Shown piece by piece: positions 1 through 5,122 of a stretch of 5,122 bases of DNA. This DNA comes from JBFIHF01 sp964411125. GTDB lineage: Bacteria > Myxococcota_A > Bradymonadia > Bradymonadales > Bradymonadaceae. The stretch lies in NCBI GenBank assembly GCA_964411125.1, contig CAYPJU010000164.1, positions 1 through 5,122 of the forward strand, written 5' to 3'. The notes beneath the pieces are model-generated. The model had not been told where the DNA came from and did not search any database. It worked only from the letters and a program-made list of their open reading frames with translations. Numbering within the stretch: position 1 is the first letter of the stretch; every line of letters begins with the position of its first letter. The position numbers and the translations under genes are program-made.

Positions 1-413
1 ACAACGGCGGTAGCTCGAACAACGGTGCGTCGAACAACGGTGCGTCGAACAACGGTGCGTCGAACAACGGCGGCGCCACCAACAACGGGCAGACGACTGA
101 CACCTCGGGTGGGACCACGTCGGCGGGCACGAACCTCGAACAATGCGCGGGGGACTACATCGGCACGTTCATGGGCGACGATGTCGGCGCGGTCGCGGCC
201 ACGCTCGACGCAGACGGAACGTTGACGGTGACGTTCTCCACGTCGGTCGGCCCGACCAACGCCACCGGAACGGTGACCGAGGCCGGTGACGTCTCCGGAT
301 CGAGGGACGGGACGAGCGTCACCGGGACGCTGGACTTCGACGATTGCACGATGAGTGGAGACTGGACCACGACCGGCTTCGGCGGGGGTACGTGGCAAGC
401 ATCGAAGAGCTGA
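1..413 (+). CDS. C-terminal part of an exported, probably lipoprotein-type protein with an NNGAS-repeat linker (5' end outside window)
   Basis: The reading frame is open from the first base and ends at TGA 411-413, leaving 136 visible codons; start and signal peptide lie off the left edge. The first ~25 residues are a low-complexity linker of Asn-Asn-Gly-Ala-Ser repeats, followed by a Thr/Ser/Gly-rich stretch (TNNGQTTDTSGGTTSAGT). From the Cys in NLEQCAGDYIGTF (codons about 46-58) to the end lies a compact domain of ~90 residues. It alternates short beta-type stretches with Gly turns (YIGTFMGD, GTLTVTFS, GTVTEAGDVSGS, GTLDFDDC, GTWQAS), and its two Cys could form a disulfide. Small Gly/Thr-rich beta domains tethered by Asn-Gly linkers are common in myxobacterial outer-membrane lipoproteins, so cell-surface location is inferred. 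I recognise no catalytic motif and assign no function. It is convergent with the lectin lipoprotein gene and so not in its operon. Confidence 0.8.
   Translation, partial: NGGSSNNGASNNGASNNGASNNGGATNNGQTTDTSGGTTSAGTNLEQCAGDYIGTFMGDDVGAVAATLDADGTLTVTFSTSVGPTNATGTVTEAGDVSGSRDGTSVTGTLDFDDCTMSGDWTTTGFGGGTWQASKS
15..74 (+). repeat. 15-bp tandem repeat (minisatellite) encoding the NNGAS linker
   Basis: The unit TCGAACAACGGTGCG occurs three times without a mismatch (15-29, 30-44, 45-59). A fourth copy (60-74) matches for its first 11 bases and then degenerates, and the bases before 15 look like another diverged copy. The period is a multiple of three, so gain or loss of a unit changes linker length by five residues without breaking the frame. 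The identity of the three central copies points to recent slippage or expansion. Confidence 0.9.
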
Positions 414-430
414 CTCCTTCGCGTCGGACG

Positions 431-452
431 GAACAGGCGCGTCGGCCTGTTC
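431..452 (+). terminator. Perfect 8-bp hairpin after the upstream gene, candidate terminator
   Basis: GAACAGGC (431-438) and GCCTGTTC (445-452) are exact reverse complements around a 6-nt loop, starting 17 nt after the TGA of the plus-strand gene. No T-run follows, so this is not a classical intrinsic terminator. In a GC-rich genome it could still act as one, pause polymerase before Rho, or protect the mRNA 3' end. The call rests on symmetry and position only. Confidence 0.4.
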
Positions 453-516
453 GACGGGAGGGTGTCGAAAACCTGACGTCACGTTGGGCGAGCTCGAGCG
501 GCATTCTCGTGATTCC

Positions 517-543
517 GAGGTTCCGCGGGTCGCGGACGTCCTC
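517..543. repeat. Inverted repeat with internal loop in the convergent intergenic gap
   Basis: TCCGCG (522-527) pairs with CGCGGA (531-536) across a 3-nt loop. The outer arms GAGG (517-520) and CCTC (540-543) extend the stem after a 1x3 internal loop, giving 10 base pairs. It lies about midway between the stops of the convergent genes. A bidirectional transcription-end structure is plausible, but no T-run follows on either strand. Confidence 0.35.
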
Positions 544-558
544 CGAGCGCGAACCTCA

Positions 559-578
559 GACCAGGACATGTCCCGGTC
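559..578. repeat. 20-bp imperfect palindrome, possible terminator or protein-binding site
   Basis: The two 10-base halves, GACCAGGACA and TGTCCCGGTC, are complementary at nine of ten positions (one A/C mismatch), centred on ACATGT. As a plus-strand hairpin it has a CATG loop and is followed by TATTTC, a weak U-containing tract, so it may be a second stop for the plus-strand gene. The perfect dyad centre would also suit a dimeric DNA-binding protein. It is 48 bases from the lectin gene's stop codon. Confidence 0.3.
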
Positions 579-625
579 TATTTCATCCGCCCGTTCCATG
601 TGATGTTGGTTGCGGCCTCGAGGGC

Positions 626-2191
626 CTACAGCGCGCAGACGAATTCGCGAGGCGCTTCGCAGTCGACGTCGTTCCACTGCGTGTGGACCCCGACGTCGCG
701 CAGCTCCACGCAGTCTTCGCCGCGAGAATCGTTCGGCTCTCCCGAAGCCCAGTCCGTGTAGTCGGCGACGGATCCGTCGATCCAACGGAAGTCGCCTTCG
801 ACTTCGCGGTCGGTCAATCCGATCAAGGGGCGCCCCGTCGCGGCCAGGGACCGAGCGAACGCCTGGTCGACGTCGCTGTGCAGGGAGGCGAGCGTACCTC
901 CCAGGCGCTCGCACGAATTGCGGGCATCTTCGAATGGCACTGCTTCTCGCGAGCGCGCCAACGTCACACCGCCATAGGACGCCACCGTCAGTCCCCCGCA
1001 GGTCGGCGTCAACGGCACCCCGGTCCATCGGGTCCCCCATGGGCCGCGGAAGCCGAGGGACGGAGGGAGGCCATAGCTGTTCGAGTACTGGACCGCGAAG
1101 ACATCTCCGTCGACCCGCATTTCGGACTCGGAAAATGCGATCGCGTGGCCGTGTCCATGGTCGAATCGCAGCTCTCCCGCTTCCACCTTCGCGACGAGAC
1201 GCCGGCGGTAGTCGTCGAACGACGAGCGATGGGCGTCGGGGACGCCGGCCGAAGCGCGGTGGAGAAGTAGTTCGAGGTACGCCGTGAGCTGGTTCGCCGT
1301 CGGCTCTTCCATCGTGAACTGACGGATCAGGGTTTTCTCCATCGAAGCGGTGAGGTCGTTGGCGAGCCGCCACGCGGTATGCCCTAGCGCGTAGGTATAG
1401 GGGCCGGCGCGCTCGGCGAGGACACGGTCGGTGTCGGCTTCGTACAAGCGCGCCGAGGTGACGCGCGAACGGGAGCCGTGCACGTACAGGTTGGTGCTGG
1501 AGCGCGAGGCGTCGATGTCGAGCACCGCAATGCCCCTGGTCACACGGCCGTCTGCGGTCACGAACCCGAGGTCGGTCGGTCGGAAGTCTTGCCCGTAGCG
1601 CTCGGCGAACGCCGCCTCCCACGAACATCCGACCGGTTCGCAACGGTCGGCGGTCGTGCTGCACACCGAGCCGAGGGGGCAAGAGGAAGACTCGCAGCTC
1701 GGCGGGCGAGGCTCCTGATGGGTGTCATCGACCGGGCCCTGGTCCGTGTCTGGGACTTCGGGCGGTTCCTGCGTCGCGTCGTCACCCTCGTTCGGCGTCA
1801 CCTCTCCCTCCGTGGCGATGTAACCGTGCTCCAGCGCGTATCGGTACAGCTTCTTGAACGCCCTGCGGCCGACCCACGGGACGGCGTCGAGCTGTTCCAA
1901 CGAAGCAATCGGCGCCTTCTCGCGGACCGTGACGATGCCGTAGGCCGCCCGAATGTCGAGACCGACGTGGTCGGAGTCGTCGAGAACCTCGAAGCTCGCC
2001 TCGTTGACGAGCGCGAGGATCCCGGCAGCCTCCGGGCTTTGCTCGCTCACGGTCATGCCGTCCGCCTTACCGGCGGTCATGAACGATTCGTCCGGTTGCG
2101 TCGCGGAACCGTCGGGCTCGGGGACTTCTCCGCAGGCGACGATGGAGACCGCGACAAGGCAAGTGGCAATCTTGGACATCCAGTTTTTCAT
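626..2191 (-). CDS. Lipoprotein with HHH-like segment, Cys cluster and C-terminal mannose-type C-type lectin domain
   Basis: The product has 521 residues. The ATG at 2191 is chosen because GGAGAG lies 4 nt upstream and a lipoprotein signal peptide follows at once: a basic/polar start, a hydrophobic core and lipobox IVA-C20. Gly at +2 rather than Asp suggests outer-membrane sorting if Lol rules apply. Residues ~52-125 form an HHH-like segment ending LDAVPWVGRRAFKKLYRYA. An acidic Pro/Glu linker and a Cys cluster follow (C166, C171, C177, C184, C189). Residues ~195-395 are unassigned and include DHGHGH (344-349). Residues ~398-521 are a C-type lectin domain: WIDG 470-473, EPN 485-487, E492, WND 506-508, and Cys pairs expected as C427-C519 and C494-C511. 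EPN with E492, N507 and D508 is the full set of Ca2+-site-2 ligands of mannose-type lectins, so calcium-dependent sugar binding outside the cell is predicted. The natural ligand is unknown. Confidence 0.92.
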   Translation of the reverse strand: MKNWMSKIATCLVAVSIVACGEVPEPDGSATQPDESFMTAGKADGMTVSEQSPEAAGILALVNEASFEVLDDSDHVGLDIRAAYGIVTVREKAPIASLEQLDAVPWVGRRAFKKLYRYALEHGYIATEGEVTPNEGDDATQEPPEVPDTDQGPVDDTHQEPRPPSCESSSCPLGSVCSTTADRCEPVGCSWEAAFAERYGQDFRPTDLGFVTADGRVTRGIAVLDIDASRSSTNLYVHGSRSRVTSARLYEADTDRVLAERAGPYTYALGHTAWRLANDLTASMEKTLIRQFTMEEPTANQLTAYLELLLHRASAGVPDAHRSSFDDYRRRLVAKVEAGELRFDHGHGHAIAFSESEMRVDGDVFAVQYSNSYGLPPSLGFRGPWGTRWTGVPLTPTCGGLTVASYGGVTLARSREAVPFEDARNSCERLGGTLASLHSDVDQAFARSLAATGRPLIGLTDREVEGDFRWIDGSVADYTDWASGEPNDSRGEDCVELRDVGVHTQWNDVDCEAPREFVCAL

Positions 2192-2195
2192 TGTT

Positions 2196-2201
2196 CTCTC
2201 C
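2196..2201 (-). promoter_or_regulatory. Ribosome binding site of the lectin lipoprotein gene
   Basis: On the minus strand GGAGAG sits 4 nt before the ATG at 2191; counted as GGAG, the spacing is 6 nt. This is a strong Shine-Dalgarno match. It settles the start against the upstream in-frame ATG at 2488, which would run into the regulator gene, and the downstream Met5 at 2179. Confidence 0.8.
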
Positions 2202-2241
2202 GTGCATTGTTCGCCGGGAAACTCCGGCTCGTCTGGGTCGG

Positions 2242-2270
2242 ACGGTAGGGAGCCAGCGAACCGCAGTCTC
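2242..2270 (-). promoter_or_regulatory. Weak candidate sigma70-type promoter for the lectin lipoprotein gene
   Basis: Minus-strand GAGACT (2270-2265) and TACCGT (2247-2242) are 17 bp apart. The -10 keeps the TAnnnT pattern; the -35 keeps only the GAC core of TTGACA. A start near 2235 would give a leader of about 44 nt holding the Shine-Dalgarno site. A poor -35 is what one expects of an activator-dependent promoter, and the TCGAGAT repeats end 10 bp upstream of it. Hexamers this weak also arise by chance in GC-rich DNA. Confidence 0.25.
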
Positions 2271-2279
2271 CTCACGATG

Positions 2280-2309
2280 GATCTCGATAGATCTCGATCG
2301 GATCTCGAC
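2280..2309 (-). promoter_or_regulatory. Three helically phased TCGAGAT direct repeats, candidate operator
   Basis: On the minus strand TCGAGAT occurs at 2308-2302, 2297-2291 and 2287-2281, separated by 4 and 3 nt, giving periods of 11 and 10 bp, about one helical turn. Each copy extends to a 9-mer, with GATCTCGAT seen twice and GATCTCGAC once on the plus strand. They start 29 bases beyond the regulator's stop codon and end about 90 bp before the lectin start. Heptameric direct repeats with a TCGAG core and 11-bp period are known targets of SARP-type OmpR-like winged helices such as ActII-ORF4 and DnrI. The neighbouring regulator ends in a winged helix of that broad fold, so it is the obvious candidate binder. 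SARP sites usually abut the -10 by about 8 bp; here the best -10 is 33 bp away, so the geometry is not classical. Confidence 0.5.
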
Positions 2310-2337
2310 GCTCGTTTCGCACGGGAGGCGGCGGCCG

Positions 2338-4938
2338 TTATCGAACGGAGACGGTAAGGTCGGGCTTCAGAAAGTAGCCATCGTCCGTGGTGACGATGAG
2401 GTCCTCGAAGCCGAGCTGTCGCAGCTTCCACACCCCCGTGTAGACGCGCTTGAGGGCCAGGTCCCACGCCAGGTGCTGCCCTGGCCAACCCCTCTCGAAG
2501 AGCGTCTCGACGGCGACCGGTCGCCCCGGCTCGGCCCGGTGCGCCTCGAGCAGGACGGTGAGGATGTGGCGGATGGCGCCGCGACGGCTGAGGTCCAGCT
2601 CCTCTCCATCGGGGAGACGCACCGAGCGAGAGTCGGCGTCTGTGACCAGAGTCGCCTTGTCCGCCTGCAGCGCTGGGTCTCGCGCCTGGGGGGGGCCGGG
2701 AACTTCACGCCTCGCCACGGCGACCGCATCGCGCAGGACCTGCCAGCAACCGTCGTCCCGAACCGGCGCCGGATGTCGCCGCATCGAGGCGATGCTCGCA
2801 TCGAGGAGGTCGAAGTCCTGCAGAGCGGTGTCCGTCAAGAGTGCTCCCGTCAACTGCGTGAGATGGTTGCAGTGGGCGGCTAGCGCTCGTGCGCGCTCAG
2901 CGGTTCCCGATGGTTCGGCGCCCCCCGTCCGTCGGACGGCATGGGCCTCGAGGGCCAGGCTCAGAGCGGCGGAATCTACGTCCCCCTGCTGCTCGGCGAC
3001 CAGGAAAGCCTGGTGGAACGCGCGGCCCGATTCGGGGCGACCGCGCCGAAGGTAGGCGAAGCCCAGAAGCGTGAAGGCCGTTGCCTCGTAGAGCCGTCTG
3101 TCGACCGTGCCGACCAGAGACACGGCGCGGAGCAGTTCGTCGAGTCCGTCGCCGGCGAGCCACTCCTTGCCCCAGCCCCATCGGAACAGCGCGCGAACGC
3201 GCCGGTCGGCTACGTTGTGCGAGGCCTCTGCGGACTCTCGAAGGTACTCCAGCCCCTCCGAGTCTCCGAGCAGCACCAGAGCCATCCCGGCCGTCTGAGC
3301 GCACGAGCCTCGCAACCAGTCGTATCCCGCTCGGTCCAGCTCGGTCACCAGCGAGGTGCCGAGATCGGCCGCATCCCGCAGGCGGCCCGCTCGCAGCAAG
3401 AACGTTGCACGCAGCGTCGAGCAGCGCAGGCGAAGCTCTTCCGTGGGAAAGGTGTCGGGCAGGCTCTCGAGACCGACCCGCGGATCGCCGGTGTGCGTGT
3501 AGCGCGCGTGGGCTTCGATGAGCCTTGCCCGGCACCGGGTCGCCGCATCCTGGGTCTCGTTTCGAGCCCTTACGGCCCGCTCGATCGAAGCCTGTAGCGA
3601 GCCGACCGCCAGTTGAACCACCGCCAAGTTGAGGGTCGCCGTGTTTTTGGCCGCCGGGTCGTCGGCTTCCTCCACGAGTTCGAGGGCGCGCTCGGCGAGG
3701 TCGACCGACTCCGCACGCCCGAAGAAGCTGCCATGACGCGCCTGCGCCCCGAGGAGTTCCGGGAGTTGCGGAAGGTCTTGCCGCTCGGCGAATTCGGAAG
3801 CACGCTGCAGCAGCCGGACCGTCTGAGGGCTCGGCCCGAAACGCGCCAACTGCCTCCGCCACGCCTCGAGCGCCTCGATGGCCAGCGTTGCGTCGAGCTC
3901 GGTGAGGAGTTCGAAGACCGAGGAAAGGTGGAGTACCTCTGCGAACTCGAGGTCCCGACCCCCGAGCGCCTCGAGATGCCGTCGCAAGATCGCCGTGCGG
4001 TCCTCGACGGACAGGCTGTCGAAGCGCGCCCTGGCACGGGTGCGGATCGTCCGCAGGAGCCGGAGTTTGCCGTCATCATGGGCCACGACAAACCTCGCCG
4101 AGCGCAGGGCACTGAGCTCCGATGGCCCGGCAGTCCCCAGCCCGCTGGCCGCGGAAAACGCGTCGTCGAACAGAGACAGGCTGCACAGGGCGGTTCGCTC
4201 CCGCTCGTCGAGGAGGCGCCACGAAAGATCGAACGTCGCGTCGAGGCTACGGTGGCGCTCGGGACGATCGGCGAGTTGGGAATCGAGGAAGCGAGGGTTG
4301 GAGTTGAGCTGGGCCTCCAGTTGCGCCGGACCCACGATGTCGAGCCGGGCGGCGGCGAGGCTCAGCGCGAGAGGCAGATGGTCGAGCTTCGCCGCGAGCG
4401 ACCGGGCCGCTTCGCGTTCCGCGTCGACGAACGCGAACGTCGGGTCGAACGAGCGAGCCTCGTTTTCGAGAAGCTCGATGGCATCGTCCGCGGCGAGCGG
4501 CTCCATCGGAATGCGCTGCTCGACGGTGAGCCCGAGAGGCACTCGGGACGTCGCGACGATGGCCCAGTCGTCCGCGGCGAGTAACTCGCCGACGACTGCA
4601 CGGATCGGCTCGAGCAAGCTCTCGACGTTGTCGAGGACGATCAGCCGCTCGTCGTGAGAATCGCCCAGCGCGACGGCGAGCCCCCGCGCCGTCGTCGGTG
4701 ACCCGGTGAGGCCGAGCGTTCGCGAGATTCGGTCGATGACATCCTCGGGATGCTCGTCATCGGCGAACCCCACCCAGAGATGTTCGGTGGTCGCGAGCGC
4801 TTCTTCCACCAAACGGGTCTTGCCGATCCCTCCGGGGCCCACGACCGTCACCAGCCCGGGGTGGCCACTCCGTTGCGCGACCAACGTGGCTTCTTCCGTG
4901 CGCCCTACCATGGGAGTTGCGAAACGCCGCTTCGACAT
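2338..4938 (-). CDS. STAND/NB-ARC-type ATPase transcriptional regulator with helical repeats and C-terminal OmpR-like winged helix
   Basis: The product has 866 residues from the ATG at 4938, chosen because MSKRRFATPMVGR gives the usual short lead-in to the VGR motif of this ATPase family. In-frame ATGs at 4992, 4977 and 4974 have no better ribosome site. Walker A is GPGGIGKT (34-41), Walker B LIVLDNVE (99-106), the sensor ATSR (129-132) and the GLPL-like box HLPLAL (187-192). A helical stretch with SWRLLDERER (239-248) resembles the STAND winged helix. Residues ~330-740 are mostly amphipathic helices of TPR-like character, a likely signal or protein sensor. Residues ~767-866 form a winged-helix domain with LPDGEELDLSRR (775-786), GWPG (817-820), a helix containing KRVYTGVWKLRQLG, and DDGYFL at the wing. 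A cytoplasmic ATP-gated regulator is inferred. The target may be the TCGAGAT repeats just downstream, and the signal is unknown. The gene ends with TAA. Confidence 0.9.
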   Translation of the reverse strand: MSKRRFATPMVGRTEEATLVAQRSGHPGLVTVVGPGGIGKTRLVEEALATTEHLWVGFADDEHPEDVIDRISRTLGLTGSPTTARGLAVALGDSHDERLIVLDNVESLLEPIRAVVGELLAADDWAIVATSRVPLGLTVEQRIPMEPLAADDAIELLENEARSFDPTFAFVDAEREAARSLAAKLDHLPLALSLAAARLDIVGPAQLEAQLNSNPRFLDSQLADRPERHRSLDATFDLSWRLLDERERTALCSLSLFDDAFSAASGLGTAGPSELSALRSARFVVAHDDGKLRLLRTIRTRARARFDSLSVEDRTAILRRHLEALGGRDLEFAEVLHLSSVFELLTELDATLAIEALEAWRRQLARFGPSPQTVRLLQRASEFAERQDLPQLPELLGAQARHGSFFGRAESVDLAERALELVEEADDPAAKNTATLNLAVVQLAVGSLQASIERAVRARNETQDAATRCRARLIEAHARYTHTGDPRVGLESLPDTFPTEELRLRCSTLRATFLLRAGRLRDAADLGTSLVTELDRAGYDWLRGSCAQTAGMALVLLGDSEGLEYLRESAEASHNVADRRVRALFRWGWGKEWLAGDGLDELLRAVSLVGTVDRRLYEATAFTLLGFAYLRRGRPESGRAFHQAFLVAEQQGDVDSAALSLALEAHAVRRTGGAEPSGTAERARALAAHCNHLTQLTGALLTDTALQDFDLLDASIASMRRHPAPVRDDGCWQVLRDAVAVARREVPGPPQARDPALQADKATLVTDADSRSVRLPDGEELDLSRRGAIRHILTVLLEAHRAEPGRPVAVETLFERGWPGQHLAWDLALKRVYTGVWKLRQLGFEDLIVTTDDGYFLKPDLTVSVR
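2688..2695 (-). repeat. C8 homopolymer inside the regulator gene, just before its DNA-binding domain
   Basis: Eight consecutive G on the plus strand (C8 on the coding strand) cover the last base of Gly748, Pro749, Pro750 and the first base of Gln751. The tract falls in the Pro-rich linker (EVPGPPQARDP) between the helical-repeat region and the C-terminal winged helix. A one-base slip would leave the ATPase and sensor intact but remove the DNA-binding domain. It is the longest homopolymer I noticed in the window. In this assembly the frame is intact across it. Confidence 0.85.
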
Positions 4939-4944
4939 GTGTCG

Positions 4945-4953
4945 ATGGTACCA
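4945..4953 (-). promoter_or_regulatory. Extended -10 promoter element, possibly giving a leaderless regulator mRNA
   Basis: Minus-strand TGGTACCAT (4953-4945) fits the extended -10 pattern TGnTAnnnT. Six bases separate it from the A of the ATG at 4938, so a start 7 nt after the -10 would begin the transcript exactly at that ATG. This would explain why no Shine-Dalgarno sequence precedes the start. No good -35 is visible, which extended -10 promoters tolerate. If the gene really started at 4992, this element would lie within the coding region. Confidence 0.35.
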
Positions 4954-5019
4954 GACCGGAACGGACGGGCGCATCATCGGGAGCTGCGCCATTGCCGCAC
5001 CCGAGCCGTGCCCCCATGC

Positions 5020-5053
5020 CGCCGAGTTCGAGTCGAGGTCCTAACGCTCGGCG
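5020..5053 (-). terminator. 7-bp inverted repeat downstream of the right-hand partial gene, weak terminator candidate
   Basis: CGCCGAG (5020-5026) and CTCGGCG (5047-5053) on the plus strand are exact reverse complements separated by 20 nt. On the minus strand the structure begins 6 nt after the TGA of the partial gene at the right edge. The loop is long and no T-run follows, so support is limited to symmetry and placement between two co-directional genes. Confidence 0.2.
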
Positions 5054-5059
5054 AAGGAT

Positions 5060-5122
5060 TCAAGGGTTCGTGGTCGGCTCGGCCTCTGCGTCGACCTCGA
5101 CCTCTTCCAGCAGACGACCGGT
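5060..5122 (-). CDS. Probable C-terminal end of an unidentified protein (5' part outside window)
   Basis: Reading the minus strand from the right edge gives 20 open codons and a TGA at 5062-5060, encoding TGRLLEEVEVDAEAEPTTNP. The acidic tail and mostly G/C third positions look like a real, probably flexible, protein C-terminus. It would be co-directional with the regulator, whose start lies 121 nt downstream. The stretch is too short to identify, and a plus-strand frame (5017 onward, Ser/Thr/Arg-rich) is open over the same bases, so the call is tentative. Confidence 0.45.
   Translation of the reverse strand, partial: TGRLLEEVEVDAEAEPTTNP

Noticed and set aside
344..1287. Long plus-strand open frames (308 and 225 codons) opposite the lectin gene
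   Set aside because: They are antisense to a gene with a signal peptide and a complete lectin domain. Their products are Arg/Pro-rich without motifs, as expected of shadow frames in GC-rich DNA.
1478..2248. 256-codon plus-strand frame
   Set aside because: It lies antisense to the lipoprotein gene, has no recognisable domain or ribosome site, and is Arg/Val-rich in shadow-frame style.
2192..2488. 99-codon N-terminal extension of the lipoprotein from an upstream in-frame ATG at 2488
   Set aside because: It would overlap the end of the regulator gene by ~150 bp, bury the signal peptide and ignore the GGAGAG site before 2191.
3613..4584. 323-codon plus-strand frame opposite the regulator
   Set aside because: It covers the ATPase and helical-repeat coding region on the other strand. 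Its Arg/Glu/Gly-rich product mirrors the codon bias of the real gene.
2338..4938. Anti-phage STAND (Avs-like) defence protein
   Set aside because: There is no N-terminal nuclease, protease or other effector domain. The C-terminus is a DNA-binding winged helix and the neighbours are not defence genes, so a transcription regulator fits better.
4939..4992. 18-codon extension of the regulator to the ATG at 4992
   Set aside because: No ribosome site precedes it, and the residues before MSKRRF look unlike the family's short lead-in. The extended -10 lies within it. Not fully excluded.
5028..5037. Two adjacent TCGAG words upstream of the regulator, considered as an autoregulatory site
   Set aside because: They are in the opposite orientation with a 5-bp period, not helically phased, and TCGAG is expected several times by chance in this base composition.
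5017..5122. Plus-strand frame starting at ATG 5017 and open to the right edge
   Set aside because: It encodes a Ser/Arg/Thr-rich string without hydrophobic core and has no convincing ribosome site. The minus-strand reading gives a more protein-like C-terminus.

Overview
The window is GC-rich, with strongly G/C-biased third codon positions, and looks like a chromosomal stretch of a Myxococcota (myxobacterium-like) genome. That is an inference from gene style: an exported protein with an Asn-Gly-rich linker, a lipoprotein with an extracytoplasmic helix-hairpin-helix segment and a Cys cluster, and a large ATPase regulator whose OmpR-like winged helix sits at its C-terminus. No rRNA, tRNA, CRISPR array, transposase or phage gene was seen.

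Layout. (1) Positions 1-413, plus strand: the C-terminal 136 codons of an exported, probably lipoprotein-type protein. It has a 15-bp tandem repeat encoding an NNGAS linker and a small beta-rich C-terminal domain. (2) 414-625: a non-coding gap between convergent genes with three hairpin-forming inverted repeats, probably the transcription stop region. (3) 626-2191, minus strand: a 521-residue lipoprotein with a lipobox, an HHH-like domain, a Cys cluster, an unassigned middle domain and a complete mannose-type C-type lectin domain. (4) 2192-2337: its upstream region, with a good Shine-Dalgarno site, a weak possible promoter and three TCGAGAT direct repeats spaced one helical turn apart. (5) 2338-4938, minus strand: an 866-residue STAND/NB-ARC-type ATPase with a helical-repeat middle and a C-terminal winged-helix DNA-binding domain. 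(6) 4939-5059: a short gap with an extended -10 placed so that the transcript could start at the ATG. (7) 5060-5122, minus strand: the probable last 20 codons of another gene.

How the parts may work together. The regulator gene lies directly upstream of the lectin lipoprotein gene on the same strand. The 146-bp gap between them carries helically phased TCGAG repeats of the kind bound by SARP-family OmpR-like winged helices. The simplest reading is that the ATPase senses a signal, binds these repeats through its C-terminal domain and controls a surface lipoprotein predicted to bind mannose-type sugars with calcium. The pieces are visible in the sequence; the regulatory link and the ligand are inferences.
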